DNA from: Crossiella sp. CA-258035
Lineage (GTDB): Bacteria > Actinomycetota > Actinomycetes > Mycobacteriales > Pseudonocardiaceae
DNA length: 64,000 nt
Direction: 5' to 3'
Assembly: GCF_030064675.1 (NCBI RefSeq)
Contig: NZ_CP116413.1
Coordinates: 7,655,501 to 7,719,500 of the forward strand
A program made the position numbers and the translations under genes. Below are positions 1 to 8,160 of the stretch, one piece after another (the stretch's first letter is position 1; the number at the start of each line of letters is the position of its first letter). The notes beneath the pieces are model-generated. The model was given only the letters and a program-made list of their open reading frames with translations, did no database searches and was not told the origin of the DNA.

Positions 1-22
1 TCTTGCTTCTCCTATACGTGTT

Positions 23-529
23 CTAGCGAACCGCGGTCGCGGTGATGGAACGAGCGCCCCTGCCGATGGCCACCATGCCGGACTGGACCATCTCCCTGAT
101 GCCGTAGGGCTCCAGCATGCGCAGCAGGGCGTCGAGCTTGTCGGTGGTGCCGGTGGCCTCGATGGTCAGCGCCTCCGGGGAGACGTCGACCACCTTGGCG
201 CGGAAGAGCTGCACGGTCTCCAGCACCTGGCTGCGCACGGTGGCGTCCGCGCGGACCTTCACCATCAGCAGCTCGCGGCGCACGGACACCGCGGCGTCCA
301 GCTCAACGATCTTGATCACGTGCACGAGCTTGTTGAGCTGCTTGGTGACCTGCTCCAGCGGCAGCAGCTCCACGGCGACCACGATGGTCATCCGGGACAC
401 CTCGGGGTGCTCGGTCGGCCCCACCGCGAGGCTCTCGATGTTGAAGCCCCGCCGGGAGAACAGGCCCGCGACCCGAGCGAGCACACCGGGCTTGTTCTCC
501 ACCAGCACGCTCAGCGTGTGCCGAGTCAT
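23..529 (-). CDS. ilvN: acetolactate synthase small (regulatory) subunit
   Basis: Regulatory subunit of acetohydroxyacid synthase, the first common enzyme of valine, leucine and isoleucine synthesis; it binds valine and stimulates the large subunit. The 168-residue protein opens with an ACT domain (TLSVLVENKPGVLARVAGLF, residues 4-23) followed by the usual C-terminal half. The ATG at 529 was chosen because the ACT domain begins right after it; the frame is open further upstream but that part overlaps ilvB and is not conserved-looking. The gene lies 4 nt downstream of ilvB, so the two are one transcript. A GGAG-like ribosome site on the minus strand at positions 8-14 suggests that another gene, by analogy ilvC, continues the operon beyond the window. 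Confidence 0.96.
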   Translation of the reverse strand: MTRHTLSVLVENKPGVLARVAGLFSRRGFNIESLAVGPTEHPEVSRMTIVVAVELLPLEQVTKQLNKLVHVIKIVELDAAVSVRRELLMVKVRADATVRSQVLETVQLFRAKVVDVSPEALTIEATGTTDKLDALLRMLEPYGIREMVQSGMVAIGRGARSITATAVR

Positions 530-533
530 CGCC

Positions 534-2360
534 TCACACCTCGTCTTCGTCGAACAGCGGGCGGATGCCGCGCGCGGCCATGATCTCGTCGTTGCCGGTG
601 CCCGCGGCCACCATGGGCCACACCTGGGCGTCCTTGCCGACCACGAAGTCGATGACCACCGGGCGGTCGTTGATCTCCATCGCCTGCTGGATGACCTTGT
701 CGACCTCCTCCTTGGTCTCCGCGCGCAGGCCTGCGCAGCCCAGCGCCTCACCGAGCAGCACGAAGTCCGGGATGCGGTGCTTGTGCGTGCCCAGGTCGGT
801 GTTGGAGTAGCGCTCGGCGTAGAAGAGGTTCTGCCACTGCCGGACCATGCCCAGGTTGCCGTTGTTCATCACCGCGACCTTGATCGGGATGCCCTCGATC
901 GCGCAGGTGGCCAGCTCCTGGTTGGTCATCTGGAAGCAGCCGTCGCCGTCGATCGCCCAGACCTGCTTGTCCGGCATGCCCGCCTTGGCACCCATGGCCG
1001 CCGGCACGGCGAAGCCCATGGTGCCCAGGCCGCCGGAGTTGATCCAGGTGGCCGGCTTCTCGTACTTGACGAACTGCGCGGCCCACATCTGGTGCTGGCC
1101 GACGCCCGCGGTGTAGATCGCCTCCGGGCCGACCAGGTTGCCGATCCGCTCGATCACGTACTGCGGGGACAGCGTGCCGTCGGCTGGCCAGTCGTAGCCC
1201 AGCGGGAAGGAGCCGCGGATGCCCTCGAGCATGGTCCACCACGCGGAGATGTCCGCGCGGGCGCCGCCCTCGTACTCCGCGCGCACCGCGGGCACCAGGT
1301 CGGCGATGATGTCCTTGACGTCGCCCACGATCGGCACGTCGGCCTTGCGGTTCTTGGAGATCTCGGCCGGGTCGATGTCGGCGTGGATGACCTGCGCGTC
1401 CGGCGCGAAGGTGCCGAGCTGGCCGGTGACCCGGTCGTCGAAGCGCGCGCCGAGGGTGATCAGCAGGTCCGAGCGTTGCAGCGCGGCCACCGCGGCGACC
1501 GTGCCGTGCATGCCCGGCATGCCCAGGTGGCTGCGGTGGGAGTCGGGGAAGGCGCCGCGGGCCATCAGCGTGGTGACCACCGGGATGCCGGTCAGCTCGG
1601 CCAGCTCCAGCAGCTCGGCGGATGCCTTGCCGCGCACCACGCCGCCGCCGACGTAGAGCACCGGGCGCTTGGCCGCGGCGATCAGCTTGGCCGCCTCGCG
1701 CACCTGCTTGCCGTGCGGCTTGGTGGTCGGCCGGTAGCCGGGCAGCCGCATCTCCGGCGGCCAGCTGAAGGAGGTGGTGGCCTGCAGGATGTCCTTGGGC
1801 AGGTCCACCAGCACGGGGCCGGGTCGGCCGGTGCTGGCGATGTGGAAGGCCTCGGCGATCGCGCGCGGGATCTCCGCGGCGTCGGTCACCAGGATGTTGT
1901 GCTTGGTGATGGGCATGGTGATGCCGCAGATGTCGGCTTCCTGGAAGGCATCCGTGCCGATCGAGGACCGCGCCACCTGGCCGGTGATCGCGACCATCGG
2001 GATGGAGTCCATGTAGGCGTCGGCGATCGGGGTGACCAGGTTCGTCGCGCCGGGGCCCGAGGTGGCCATGCAGACCCCGACCCGGCCGGTGGCGTGCGCG
2101 TAGCCGGAGGCGGCGTGGCCGGCGCCCTGCTCGTGCCGGACCAGGATGTGCCGCAGCTTGGTGGAGTCCAGCAGTGGGTCGTAGGCGGGCAGGATGGCAC
2201 CGCCGGGGATACCGAAGACGATCTCGCAGCCCACCGACTCGAGCGAGCGCACGAGCGACTGCGCGCCGGTCACCCTGACCGGAGCGCCGGCGGGCGGGGT
2301 CGGGCGGGGTCTTGCCCCCTGGGGCGGCTGGGGCGGCGGCGTGGGCCTCACCTGGGTCAT
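534..2360 (-). CDS. ilvB: acetolactate synthase large (catalytic) subunit
   Basis: ThDP-dependent catalytic subunit of acetohydroxyacid synthase: two pyruvate give 2-acetolactate, or pyruvate plus 2-oxobutyrate give acetohydroxybutyrate. The 608-residue protein has the activating glutamate E77 (in [18 protein letters not shown]), a central FAD/dome domain, and the ThDP-Mg motif starting GDGC at 472 and running to NNGNLG. The Pro-rich N-terminus (residues 6-27) is an extension common in actinobacterial IlvB. Transcription starts about 150 nt upstream at a predicted promoter, and the leader carries a peptide and a terminator hairpin, so expression is probably controlled by attenuation. Co-transcribed with ilvN. 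Order and direction match M. tuberculosis ilvB1-ilvN. Confidence 0.97.
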   Translation of the reverse strand: MTQVRPTPPPQPPQGARPRPTPPAGAPVRVTGAQSLVRSLESVGCEIVFGIPGGAILPAYDPLLDSTKLRHILVRHEQGAGHAASGYAHATGRVGVCMATSGPGATNLVTPIADAYMDSIPMVAITGQVARSSIGTDAFQEADICGITMPITKHNILVTDAAEIPRAIAEAFHIASTGRPGPVLVDLPKDILQATTSFSWPPEMRLPGYRPTTKPHGKQVREAAKLIAAAKRPVLYVGGGVVRGKASAELLELAELTGIPVVTTLMARGAFPDSHRSHLGMPGMHGTVAAVAALQRSDLLITLGARFDDRVTGQLGTFAPDAQVIHADIDPAEISKNRKADVPIVGDVKDIIADLVPAVRAEYEGGARADISAWWTMLEGIRGSFPLGYDWPADGTLSPQYVIERIGNLVGPEAIYTAGVGQHQMWAAQFVKYEKPATWINSGGLGTMGFAVPAAMGAKAGMPDKQVWAIDGDGCFQMTNQELATCAIEGIPIKVAVMNNGNLGMVRQWQNLFYAERYSNTDLGTHKHRIPDFVLLGEALGCAGLRAETKEEVDKVIQQAMEINDRPVVIDFVVGKDAQVWPMVAAGTGNDEIMAARGIRPLFDEDEV

Positions 2361-2401
2361 CGGGTCTGCCTCGTGTTCGGTGTGAGCAAGCTACGGGCAA
2401 C

Positions 2402-2440
2402 AAAAAACCCTCGTCGGCCTGGGTTGGCCGTACGAGGGTT
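2402..2440 (-). terminator. ilvB leader attenuator hairpin
   Basis: On the minus strand the arms AACCCTCGTACGGCC and GGCCGACGAGGGTT (about 14 pairs with one bulge, six-base loop AACCCA) are followed directly by a run of six T (plus-strand 2402-2407). This is a classical intrinsic terminator with a U-tract, unusual in this GC-rich window, where the other hairpins lack one. It lies between the leader peptide and ilvB, about 40 nt before the ilvB start, so it is placed to act as a transcription attenuator. Confidence 0.88.
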
Positions 2441-2459
2441 GCGCGTCGACGAGTGCTTC

Positions 2460-2510
2460 CTAGGCGTCGACGCGCCTGGGAAGTACGAGGAGGAAAGTCT
2501 TGCGCTGCAC
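2460..2510 (-). CDS. ilvB leader peptide (attenuation)
   Basis: A 16-codon frame starting with GTG encodes MQRKTFLLVLPRRVDA and stops 20 nt before the first arm of the terminator hairpin. It contains four consecutive branched-chain codons, Leu-Leu-Val-Leu (CTC CTC GTA CTT), the hallmark of leader peptides of branched-chain amino acid operons. Codons GTA and CTT are rare in this genome type, which would sharpen stalling when charged Leu/Val tRNAs are scarce. No Shine-Dalgarno sequence precedes the GTG; the predicted transcription start is at or next to it, so translation is probably leaderless. The family logic is established for ilv leaders in Corynebacterium and Streptomyces; the function here is inferred. 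Confidence 0.85.
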   Translation of the reverse strand: MQRKTFLLVLPRRVDA

Positions 2511-2517
2511 CCTGCCG

Positions 2518-2547
2518 ACGCTAGCCCTTGGCCGGGACAGGCGTCAA
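2518..2547 (-). promoter_or_regulatory. predicted ilvB leader promoter
   Basis: Minus-strand TTGACG (2547-2542) and TAGCGT (2523-2518) are separated by 18 nt and fit the -35 and TAnnnT -10 boxes of the main actinobacterial sigma factor. The -10 ends 7 nt before the leader GTG at 2510, so the transcript would begin at the start codon itself. No mapping data are available. Confidence 0.65.
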
Positions 2548-2639
2548 CTCTGCGGGACGGTACTCCCGGATGTTGGACACGACCGAGGGACACCGCACCG
2601 TCGCGAACACCCGTTCGCGCACGTGGAAGGATCGAGGAC

Positions 2640-3056
2640 GTGAGCGGACTGATTTTCCGGATCCCCACTGCGGCTATGATTCCGGCGGCGCTGCTGTTCG
2701 TGTGCGCGACCCCACTCGCCTTCGGCGCGCCCGGTCTCCAGGTGGTCTACCTGGTGCCGCTCGCACTGGTCCTGTGGGTGATCCGCACCAGGACCGTGGT
2801 CGACGCCGAACAGGTGCGCATCCGCACGCTGTTCGGCGCTCGCAGCATCGTCTGGTCGGACATCGCCGCGCTGCGCCTGACCAAGGCCTCCGGGGTGAAG
2901 GCGGTGCTCACCGACGACTCCGAGGTCACGCTGCCCGCGGTGCGGGTGCGCGACCTCGACGCGCTGGCGCGGGCCAGCGGCGGCCGCTTCGGCGAACCCG
3001 AACCGGCCGCCGAGACCGAGCCCGCCGAGCCGGACCCCACTGACGAACCCCGTTAA
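2640..3056 (+). CDS. PH-domain membrane protein, CFP6-like
   Basis: A 138-residue protein with two hydrophobic segments at about residues 8-45 (RIPTAAMIPAALLFV and VVYLVPLALVLWV), then a small bacterial PH-like domain (VVDAEQVRIRTLFGARSIVW, then SDIAALRLTK) and an acidic Glu/Pro-rich tail. It resembles the actinobacterial PH-domain family that includes M. tuberculosis Cfp6 (Rv3004), which also sits divergently upstream of ilvB. The GTG at 2640 is the only sensible start before the first hydrophobic segment; the frame is open far upstream only because it runs antisense through ilvB. Its stop overlaps the ribosome site AAGGAGG of ilvD, so the two genes are probably co-transcribed. Molecular function is unknown. 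Confidence 0.85.
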   Translation: MSGLIFRIPTAAMIPAALLFVCATPLAFGAPGLQVVYLVPLALVLWVIRTRTVVDAEQVRIRTLFGARSIVWSDIAALRLTKASGVKAVLTDDSEVTLPAVRVRDLDALARASGGRFGEPEPAAETEPAEPDPTDEPR

Positions 3057-3065
3057 GGAGGAGCT

Positions 3066-4910
3066 GTGCCCCCGCTCCGCTCCCGCGTGACCACCCACGG
3101 CCGCAACGCCGCAGGCGCCCGTTCGCTCTGGCGCGCCACCGGTATGACCGACTCCGACTTCGGCAAGCCGATCGTGGCCATCGCCAACTCCTACACCCAG
3201 TTCGTGCCGGGGCACGTGCACCTGCGTGACCTCGGTGACATCGTGGCCGAGTCGGTGCGCGAGGCCGGTGGCGTGGCGCGGGAGTTCCACACCATCGCGG
3301 TGGACGACGGCATCGCCATGGGGCACGGCGGCATGCTCTACTCGCTGCCCTCCCGCGAGCTGATCGCGGACGCGGTGGAGTACATGGTCAACGGCCACGC
3401 CGCGGACGCGCTGGTCTGCATCTCCAACTGCGACAAGATCACCCCCGGCATGCTGATGGCCGCGCTGCGGCTGAACATCCCGGTGGTCTTCGTCTCCGGC
3501 GGGCCGATGGAGGCGGGCAAAGCCGTGGTGGTGGACGGGGTCGCGCAGGCGCCGACCGACCTGATCACCGCGATCGCCGCCTCGGCCAGCCCGGACGTCG
3601 ACGACGAGGGCCTGTCCATCGTGGAGCGCTCGGCCTGTCCGACCTGTGGCTCCTGTTCCGGCATGTTCACCGCGAACTCGATGAACTGCCTGACCGAGGC
3701 GCTCGGGCTTTCCTTGCCGGGCAACGGGTCCACCCTGGCCACGCACGCCGCCCGCCGGGCGCTGTTCGAGCGGGCCGGCACCACCGTGGTGGAGCTGGCC
3801 AAGCGCTACTACCAGCAGGACGACGAGTCCGCGCTGCCGCGCAACATCGCCAACCGGGCCGCGTTCGAGAACGCGATGGCGCTGGACGTGGCCATGGGCG
3901 GCTCGACCAACACCGTGCTGCACGTGCTGGCCGCCGCGCACGAGGCGGAGCTCGACTTCACCATGGCCGACATCGACGCGGTCAGCCGCCGGGTGCCCTG
4001 CCTGGCCAAGGTGAGCCCGAACTCCGACTACCACATGGAGGACGTGCACCGGGCCGGTGGCATCCCGGCCATCCTGGGCGAGCTGGACCGGGCCGGACTG
4101 CTCAACCGGGACGTGCGCACCGTGCACAGCGCGAGCATGGACGAGTGGCTGGGCGCCTGGGACATCCGCGCGGAGTCGCCCTCGGCGGAGGCGGTCGAGC
4201 TGTTCCACGCCGCGCCCGGCGGGGTGCGCACCACGCAGGCGTTCTCCACCAGCAACCGGTGGTCCTCGCTGGACACCGACGCGGCTGGCGGCTGCATCAG
4301 GGACCGCGCGCACGCCTACACCGCTGACGGCGGCCTGGCGGTGCTGCACGGCAACCTGGCCGAGGACGGCGCGGTGATCAAGACCGCCGGCATCGACGAG
4401 GAGCTGTGGGTCTTCCGCGGCCCGGCCAGGGTGGTGGAGAGCCAGGAGCAGGCGGTCTCGGCGATCCTGGGCAAGCAGGTGCAGCCCGGCGAGGTCGTGG
4501 TGGTCCGGTACGAGGGCCCGGCTGGCGGCCCCGGCATGCAGGAGATGTTGCACCCCACCGCGTTCCTCAAGGGCGCGGGCCTGGGCAAGGTGTGCGCGCT
4601 GATCACCGACGGCCGGTTCTCCGGCGGGTCCTCGGGCATCTCGGTCGGGCACATCTCGCCGGAGGCGGCCGAGGGCGGGCTGATCGGGCTGGTCCAGGAC
4701 GGCGACGAGATCGTCATCGACGTGCACCGGCGCAAGCTGGAGCTGCTGGTGGACGAGGCGGTGCTGGCCGAGCGGCGGGCCAAGATGGAGGCCAGCGAGA
4801 ACCCGTGGCAGCCGGTGGACCGCCAGCGCCCGGTGTCCAAGGCCCTGCGCGCCTACGCCCGCCTGGCCACCTCAGCGGCCACCGGCGCGGTCCGCGACCC
4901 CGCCAAATAA
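3066..4910 (+). CDS. ilvD: dihydroxy-acid dehydratase
   Basis: Iron-sulfur enzyme that dehydrates 2,3-dihydroxy-isovalerate and -methylvalerate to the 2-keto acids of valine and isoleucine synthesis. Length (614 residues) and start ([14 protein letters not shown]) fit the family exactly; GTG start with a strong AAGGAGG site 5-11 nt upstream. Cluster ligands are visible as C122 in [10 protein letters not shown] and the CPTCGSC motif at 191-197. The gene follows the PH-domain protein by 9 nt. Placement beside ilvBN, transcribed divergently, gathers the branched-chain pathway at one locus. The TAA stop is itself the first bases of the 22-nt repeat array that follows. Confidence 0.97.
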   Translation: MPPLRSRVTTHGRNAAGARSLWRATGMTDSDFGKPIVAIANSYTQFVPGHVHLRDLGDIVAESVREAGGVAREFHTIAVDDGIAMGHGGMLYSLPSRELIADAVEYMVNGHAADALVCISNCDKITPGMLMAALRLNIPVVFVSGGPMEAGKAVVVDGVAQAPTDLITAIAASASPDVDDEGLSIVERSACPTCGSCSGMFTANSMNCLTEALGLSLPGNGSTLATHAARRALFERAGTTVVELAKRYYQQDDESALPRNIANRAAFENAMALDVAMGGSTNTVLHVLAAAHEAELDFTMADIDAVSRRVPCLAKVSPNSDYHMEDVHRAGGIPAILGELDRAGLLNRDVRTVHSASMDEWLGAWDIRAESPSAEAVELFHAAPGGVRTTQAFSTSNRWSSLDTDAAGGCIRDRAHAYTADGGLAVLHGNLAEDGAVIKTAGIDEELWVFRGPARVVESQEQAVSAILGKQVQPGEVVVVRYEGPAGGPGMQEMLHPTAFLKGAGLGKVCALITDGRFSGGSSGISVGHISPEAAEGGLIGLVQDGDEIVIDVHRRKLELLVDEAVLAERRAKMEASENPWQPVDRQRPVSKALRAYARLATSAATGAVRDPAK

Positions 4911-4999
4911 CGGCCAACACACCGTACGAGAACGGCCAACACGCGAGGGTGGAAAACCCCCGGCGGCGTGTTGGCCGTTCTTGCGCTGGGTGTTGGCCG
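4911..4999. repeat. 22-nt repeat array, locus A
   Basis: Two copies of CGGCCAACAC start at 4911 and 4933 on the plus strand and two reverse copies (GTGTTGGCCG) start at 4968 and 4990; both pairs are exactly 22 nt apart. The 12 nt between copies are ACCGTACGAGAA on the left and, read on the minus strand, CCAGCGCAAGAA on the right. The central 25 nt hold AGGGTGGAAAACCCCC. The opposed arrays can fold into one long stem. The TAA of ilvD and the TAA of the convergent DoxX gene each abut an outer copy as TAACGGCCAACAC. Same family as loci B and C; a bidirectional terminator role is inferred. Confidence 0.9.
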
Positions 5000-5638
5000 T
5001 TAGCGCAGGACCACCAGGGTGATCACCGCGGAGCCCGCCGCGACCAGGAGGAAGAGCACGCCCCACGGGAGTGGGACGCGCGCCCAGGCGCGACCGTTGT
5101 CGACGGCGGCGCGGCCGGGGCCGAGGAACAGCAGCGCGGCGGCCAGGGCACCGAGCACGAGGTCGAACTCGAACCCGGAGCCGGTCTGGCCGAGGAAGAA
5201 ACCGTTGTTCCACTTGAGCGTGACCACGTTGATCATCACGCCGAGCAGGCCTGCCGCGCCGAGCGGGGTCAGGAAACCCAGCAGGACCAGCAGGCCGCCG
5301 CCCAGCTCGGTGATCCCGGTGACGTAGGCCAGGATCCGGGTCTGCTGGAATCCGAAGGACTCCAGGAACTTGGCGAACCCGTTGATGCCGGGACCGTTGA
5401 ACACACCGAAGAGCTTCTGCGCCCCGTGCGCGATGAACGTGCCACCGAGCACCAGCCGCAGGACGAGCAGGCCGAGGTCGGTGCCGCCGTTCCAGGCGAA
5501 GGGCTTGCGCCGCACGGTGTCCGCACCGTCGGCCTGGTCAACGGGCAGTGCCGCCGTGGTGCCGGTGGCGGAATGCCCCGCGTCGTCGAAGTGGTGCGCG
5601 CCCCCGCTGGTGCCGGGGCCGCTGTCGTGAGTGCTCAC
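5000..5638 (-). CDS. DoxX family membrane protein
   Basis: A 212-residue protein with a hydrophilic N-terminus of about 48 residues and four hydrophobic segments typical of DoxX: TDLGLLVLRLVLGGTFIAHG, then AYVTGITELGGGLLVLLGFL, GLLGVMINVVTL and LVLGALAAALLFLG. The conserved HGAQKLFG and GxxEL motifs of the family are present. In mycobacteria the homologue at this locus (Rv3005c) forms a membrane complex with SodA and a thiosulfurtransferase in oxidative defence; no such partners are adjacent here. GTG at 5638 was chosen as start; the open frame upstream runs antisense into the next gene. It converges on ilvD, with locus A between them. Confidence 0.88.
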   Translation of the reverse strand: MSTHDSGPGTSGGAHHFDDAGHSATGTTAALPVDQADGADTVRRKPFAWNGGTDLGLLVLRLVLGGTFIAHGAQKLFGVFNGPGINGFAKFLESFGFQQTRILAYVTGITELGGGLLVLLGFLTPLGAAGLLGVMINVVTLKWNNGFFLGQTGSGFEFDLVLGALAAALLFLGPGRAAVDNGRAWARVPLPWGVLFLLVAAGSAVITLVVLR

Positions 5639-5709
5639 GCCCACGCAGGCTAGGTGATCCGAGCCACTTCGGCGACCCGGGCGGCGTGGCGGCGCACCTT
5701 TCCCGGCGG

Positions 5710-6633
5710 TCAGTAGCTGCCGCGGATCAGGTTCTCCGGGTCCTTGCCCGCCGCGAACTGGGCGATCTGCCTGGCCACGATGCGGAAGGCGCGCTGGTGC
5801 TGACCAGCCACGCTGCCGGCCACGTGCGGGGTGAGCAGCAGGTTGGGCGCGCGCCACAGCGGGTGGCCCTCGGGCAGCGGTTCCGGGTCGGTGACATCCA
5901 GCGCGGCGCGCAGCCTGCCGCTGGTCAGCTCGGCCAGCAGCGCGTCGGTGTCCACCACCGGGCCGCGGGCGCCGTTGACGAAGATCGCGCCGTCGGCCAT
6001 CCGGGCCAGGAACTTGGCGTCCACCAGGTGCCGGGTGTCCTCGGTCATCGGCACCACCACGACCACCACGTCGTACTCACCGAGCAGCTCGGGCAGCTCG
6101 TCCTCACCGCGCACGCCCTCCCGCGCGCTGCGCCCGACCAGGGTGACCTCGGTGTCGAACGGAAGGAGCCTGCGCTCCAGCTGCCTGCCCAGGTCACCGG
6201 CGCCGACCACCAGGACCCGCTTGCCCTGGAGGGTGTCGGTCTGGTGGTAGGCCCACTCCCCGGCGCGCTGGGCGGCGTCGAACTCGCGGAAGTCGCGGTA
6301 GATCGACAACAGCGCGCCGACCACCCACTCCGCGGTGCTCCCGCCGTGCGCGCCCCGGCAGTTGGACAGCTTGACCCGCTCGGGCAGCGCGCCGATCCAG
6401 GCCTCCGCACCCGCGCTGAGCAGCTGCACCAGCTGGAGCCTTGGCAGCGACTCGGCCAACGGCACCAGCTCCCTGGAGGCCAGGAACGGAGGCACGAACA
6501 CCTCGGCGTCCACCGCCTCGGCGGGCATGTTGAGCTGGTCGTGCGGGTCGTAGGTGACCACCCGGACACCCTCGATCGCGGACACCAGGTCGGCGGCCCC
6601 TGGGTAGTCGGGCAGCAGCACAGTCAGGCTCAC
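5710..6633 (-). CDS. D-isomer-specific 2-hydroxyacid dehydrogenase
   Basis: A 307-residue NAD(P)-dependent dehydrogenase. The Rossmann motif GAGDLG lies at 144-149, and the catalytic triad expected for the family is visible: R223 in GARGPVVDTD, E251 in DPEPLP and H270 in LTPHVAGS. The substrate cannot be deduced; it lacks the ACT/regulatory domain of SerA, so it is not phosphoglycerate dehydrogenase proper, and it best fits the glyoxylate/hydroxypyruvate reductase-like group. It sits 71 nt upstream of the DoxX gene on the same strand and is divergent from the lipoprotein gene (49 nt apart), so the short gap must hold both promoters. Confidence 0.88.
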   Translation of the reverse strand: MSLTVLLPDYPGAADLVSAIEGVRVVTYDPHDQLNMPAEAVDAEVFVPPFLASRELVPLAESLPRLQLVQLLSAGAEAWIGALPERVKLSNCRGAHGGSTAEWVVGALLSIYRDFREFDAAQRAGEWAYHQTDTLQGKRVLVVGAGDLGRQLERRLLPFDTEVTLVGRSAREGVRGEDELPELLGEYDVVVVVVPMTEDTRHLVDAKFLARMADGAIFVNGARGPVVDTDALLAELTSGRLRAALDVTDPEPLPEGHPLWRAPNLLLTPHVAGSVAGQHQRAFRIVARQIAQFAAGKDPENLIRGSY

Positions 6634-6682
6634 ATCGGCACTCTAACCTCGGGTTCACCTGCGGCCACCTACCCTGGAGCCC

Positions 6683-7843
6683 ATGCCAGCCCCGGGTTCG
6701 AAGCGACGGACGTCCCTCATCGGGATGGTGGCGCTCGCCCTGCTGGTCTCCGGGTGCGCCAGCTTCCCCGAGGTGCGGCAGGCCGACTGGACCGAGCAGC
6801 CCCGGCTGCAACCCCAGGGCGCCCCACCACCCGGTGGCGGCGGCGGGGGCGGCGGCCCGCAGCCGCCGACCCGGCCGAACACCCCGGTGCCGCCGCCGGA
6901 CGGCTGCAAGGACTTCGACCCCTCGGTGGTCGCGACCTGCCTGGACCAGGTGGCCGCGGTCGCGGTGCTGCCGGACGGGCAGTCCGCGCTGGCCGCCGAG
7001 CGGGTCAGCGGAAAGATCCTGAAGGTGCAGCCGGGCAAGTCGCCGGAGGAGTTCGCCCGGATCCCGGTGGACGGGGCCGGCGGCGGCGGGCTGACCGGGC
7101 TCGCGCTCTCGCCCAGCTACGCCGAGGACGGGCTGGTCTTCGCCTACGTCACCACCGGCTCGGACAACCGGGTGGTGCGCATCGCCAAGGGCGACGGCCC
7201 CAAGCCGGTGCTCACCGGCATCCCGCGCGGCGGCCGCAACAACGGCGGCGCGCTGGCCAGGGACCGCACCGGGGCGCTGCTGGTGGCCACCGGCAACGCG
7301 GGCAACGGCGGCGCGGCGGGCGATCCGAACTCCCTGGCCGGGAAGCTCCTGCGGATCAGCACCTCCGGCAAGCCCGCCGACGGCAACCCCAACGCCGGCA
7401 GCACGGTGGTGGCCACCGGCCTGACCAGCCCCGGCGGCATCTGCAGCACCACCGACCACCGCACCACCTGGGTCACCGACCGCGCCGACAAGCAGGACGT
7501 GGTCTACAAGTTCGCCCTGGGCAAGCCCCTCGGCACCCCGGCCTGGACCTGGCCGGACCGCCCCGGCGTAGCGGGCTGCGCCGCCTACAGCGACCGCCTG
7601 TCAGTCGCGCTGACCACCGGCGCGGGCATGTTCAACCTGGCCGTGAGCAACACCGGCGCCTTCACCGGCCGCCCGGAAACCACCCTGAAGGGCACCTACG
7701 GCCAACTCGGCGGCGTGGACCTGGGCCCGGACGGCAACGCCTGGGTGGGCACGCTGAACAAGGCCGGCGGCAAGCCGGTGAGCAGCGACGACCGGGTGTT
7801 CGTGCTGCCGCCGCAGGGCGGCGGGACGGGCGGGAACGACTAG
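6683..7843 (+). CDS. LppZ-like lipoprotein, glucose/sorbosone dehydrogenase-like propeller
   Basis: A 386-residue secreted lipoprotein: positively charged N-terminus, hydrophobic stretch and lipobox LVSGC with the acylated cysteine at residue 25. A Gly/Pro-rich linker (about 47-77) leads into a six-bladed-propeller-type domain of the glucose/sorbosone dehydrogenase family, with repeated segments such as VAVLPDGQSALAAERVSGKI and GLTGLALSPSYAEDGLVFAY. It is the positional counterpart of M. tuberculosis LppZ (Rv3006). PQQ binding and enzymatic activity are not assured: mycobacterial LppZ has no proven substrate. Ends at a strong hairpin (7859-7895). Confidence 0.85.
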   Translation: MPAPGSKRRTSLIGMVALALLVSGCASFPEVRQADWTEQPRLQPQGAPPPGGGGGGGGPQPPTRPNTPVPPPDGCKDFDPSVVATCLDQVAAVAVLPDGQSALAAERVSGKILKVQPGKSPEEFARIPVDGAGGGGLTGLALSPSYAEDGLVFAYVTTGSDNRVVRIAKGDGPKPVLTGIPRGGRNNGGALARDRTGALLVATGNAGNGGAAGDPNSLAGKLLRISTSGKPADGNPNAGSTVVATGLTSPGGICSTTDHRTTWVTDRADKQDVVYKFALGKPLGTPAWTWPDRPGVAGCAAYSDRLSVALTTGAGMFNLAVSNTGAFTGRPETTLKGTYGQLGGVDLGPDGNAWVGTLNKAGGKPVSSDDRVFVLPPQGGGTGGND

Positions 7844-7858
7844 CCGGACCTGAACGAG

Positions 7859-7895
7859 CCGCGGCCCCCGGGAGAGGTTTTCCCGGGGGCCGCGG
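7859..7895. terminator. 15-bp perfect hairpin after the lipoprotein gene
   Basis: CCGCGGCCCCCGGGA (7859-7873) pairs perfectly with TCCCGGGGGCCGCGG (7881-7895) around a 7-nt loop, 15 nt after the TAG of the lipoprotein gene. No T-run follows, as is usual for actinobacterial terminators. Confidence 0.8.
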
Positions 7896-8090
7896 TGTTG
7901 CCGGGGTTGCCGCTCGCGGCGGCCGCGCGCGGTGAGGTGCTGCCGGGCGGCGGGCAGGGCCGAGTGCCGGGCCAGGAGACCTGGGTCGGGTGCCGGGCGC
8001 TGCGGCAGCGGGCAGCGGGCAGCGGGCAGCGGGCAGCGGGCAGCGGGCAGCGGGCAGCGGGCAGCGGGCAGCGGGCAGCGGTGAGTATGA
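7896..8090. other. non-coding gap between convergent genes with VNTR
   Basis: The 317 nt between the lipoprotein gene and gatB hold no convincing gene. They contain two long hairpins and a heptanucleotide tandem array, listed separately. Frames that cross the array are translations of the repeat and show no family resemblance. Confidence 0.7.
8004..8080. repeat. tandem array of 7-bp unit GGCAGCG, 11 copies
   Basis: Eleven perfect head-to-tail copies of GGCAGCG (77 nt) lie between the two terminator hairpins of convergent genes. The unit length is not a multiple of three, consistent with a non-coding microsatellite-type array. Copy number is likely to vary between strains through slippage. 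Confidence 0.95.
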
Positions 8091-8136
8091 CGCGGCCCGT
8101 GCCGCCCGGGAAGTTGTCCGGGCGGCACGGGCCGCG
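8091..8136. terminator. 19-bp perfect hairpin after gatB
   Basis: CGCGGCCCGTGCCGCCCGG (8091-8109) pairs perfectly with 8118-8136 around an 8-nt loop, 24 nt beyond the gatB stop on the minus strand. No U-tract. Together with the hairpin at 7859 it gives each convergent gene its own stop signal, with the heptamer array between. Confidence 0.85.
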
Positions 8137-8160
8137 GTGCCGGCGTTGTCGCTGGTGGCG

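Noticed and set aside
2415-2432. The GTACGGCCAACCC segment in the ilvB attenuator as a 22-nt family member
   Set aside because: Only part of the core matches, there is no second copy at 22 nt, and the bases are explained by the terminator stem and loop.
117-2639. A very long plus-strand frame antisense to ilvN and ilvB that continues into the PH-domain gene
   Set aside because: GC-rich codon bias of the true minus-strand genes leaves the antisense frame open; the translation is low-complexity Arg/Ala/Gly/His and shows no family, whereas ilvN and ilvB are certain. Only the part from 2640 is a gene.
2357-2668. A 103-residue minus-strand frame upstream of ilvB as a gene
   Set aside because: It runs through the attenuator hairpin and the T-run, lies in a different frame from the leader peptide, and overlaps the divergent gene start; no similarity is recognisable.
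6835-6900. Gly/Pro-rich stretch in the lipoprotein gene as a DNA tandem repeat
   Set aside because: It is an irregular GGN/CCN codon run coding a flexible linker, without a fixed unit.
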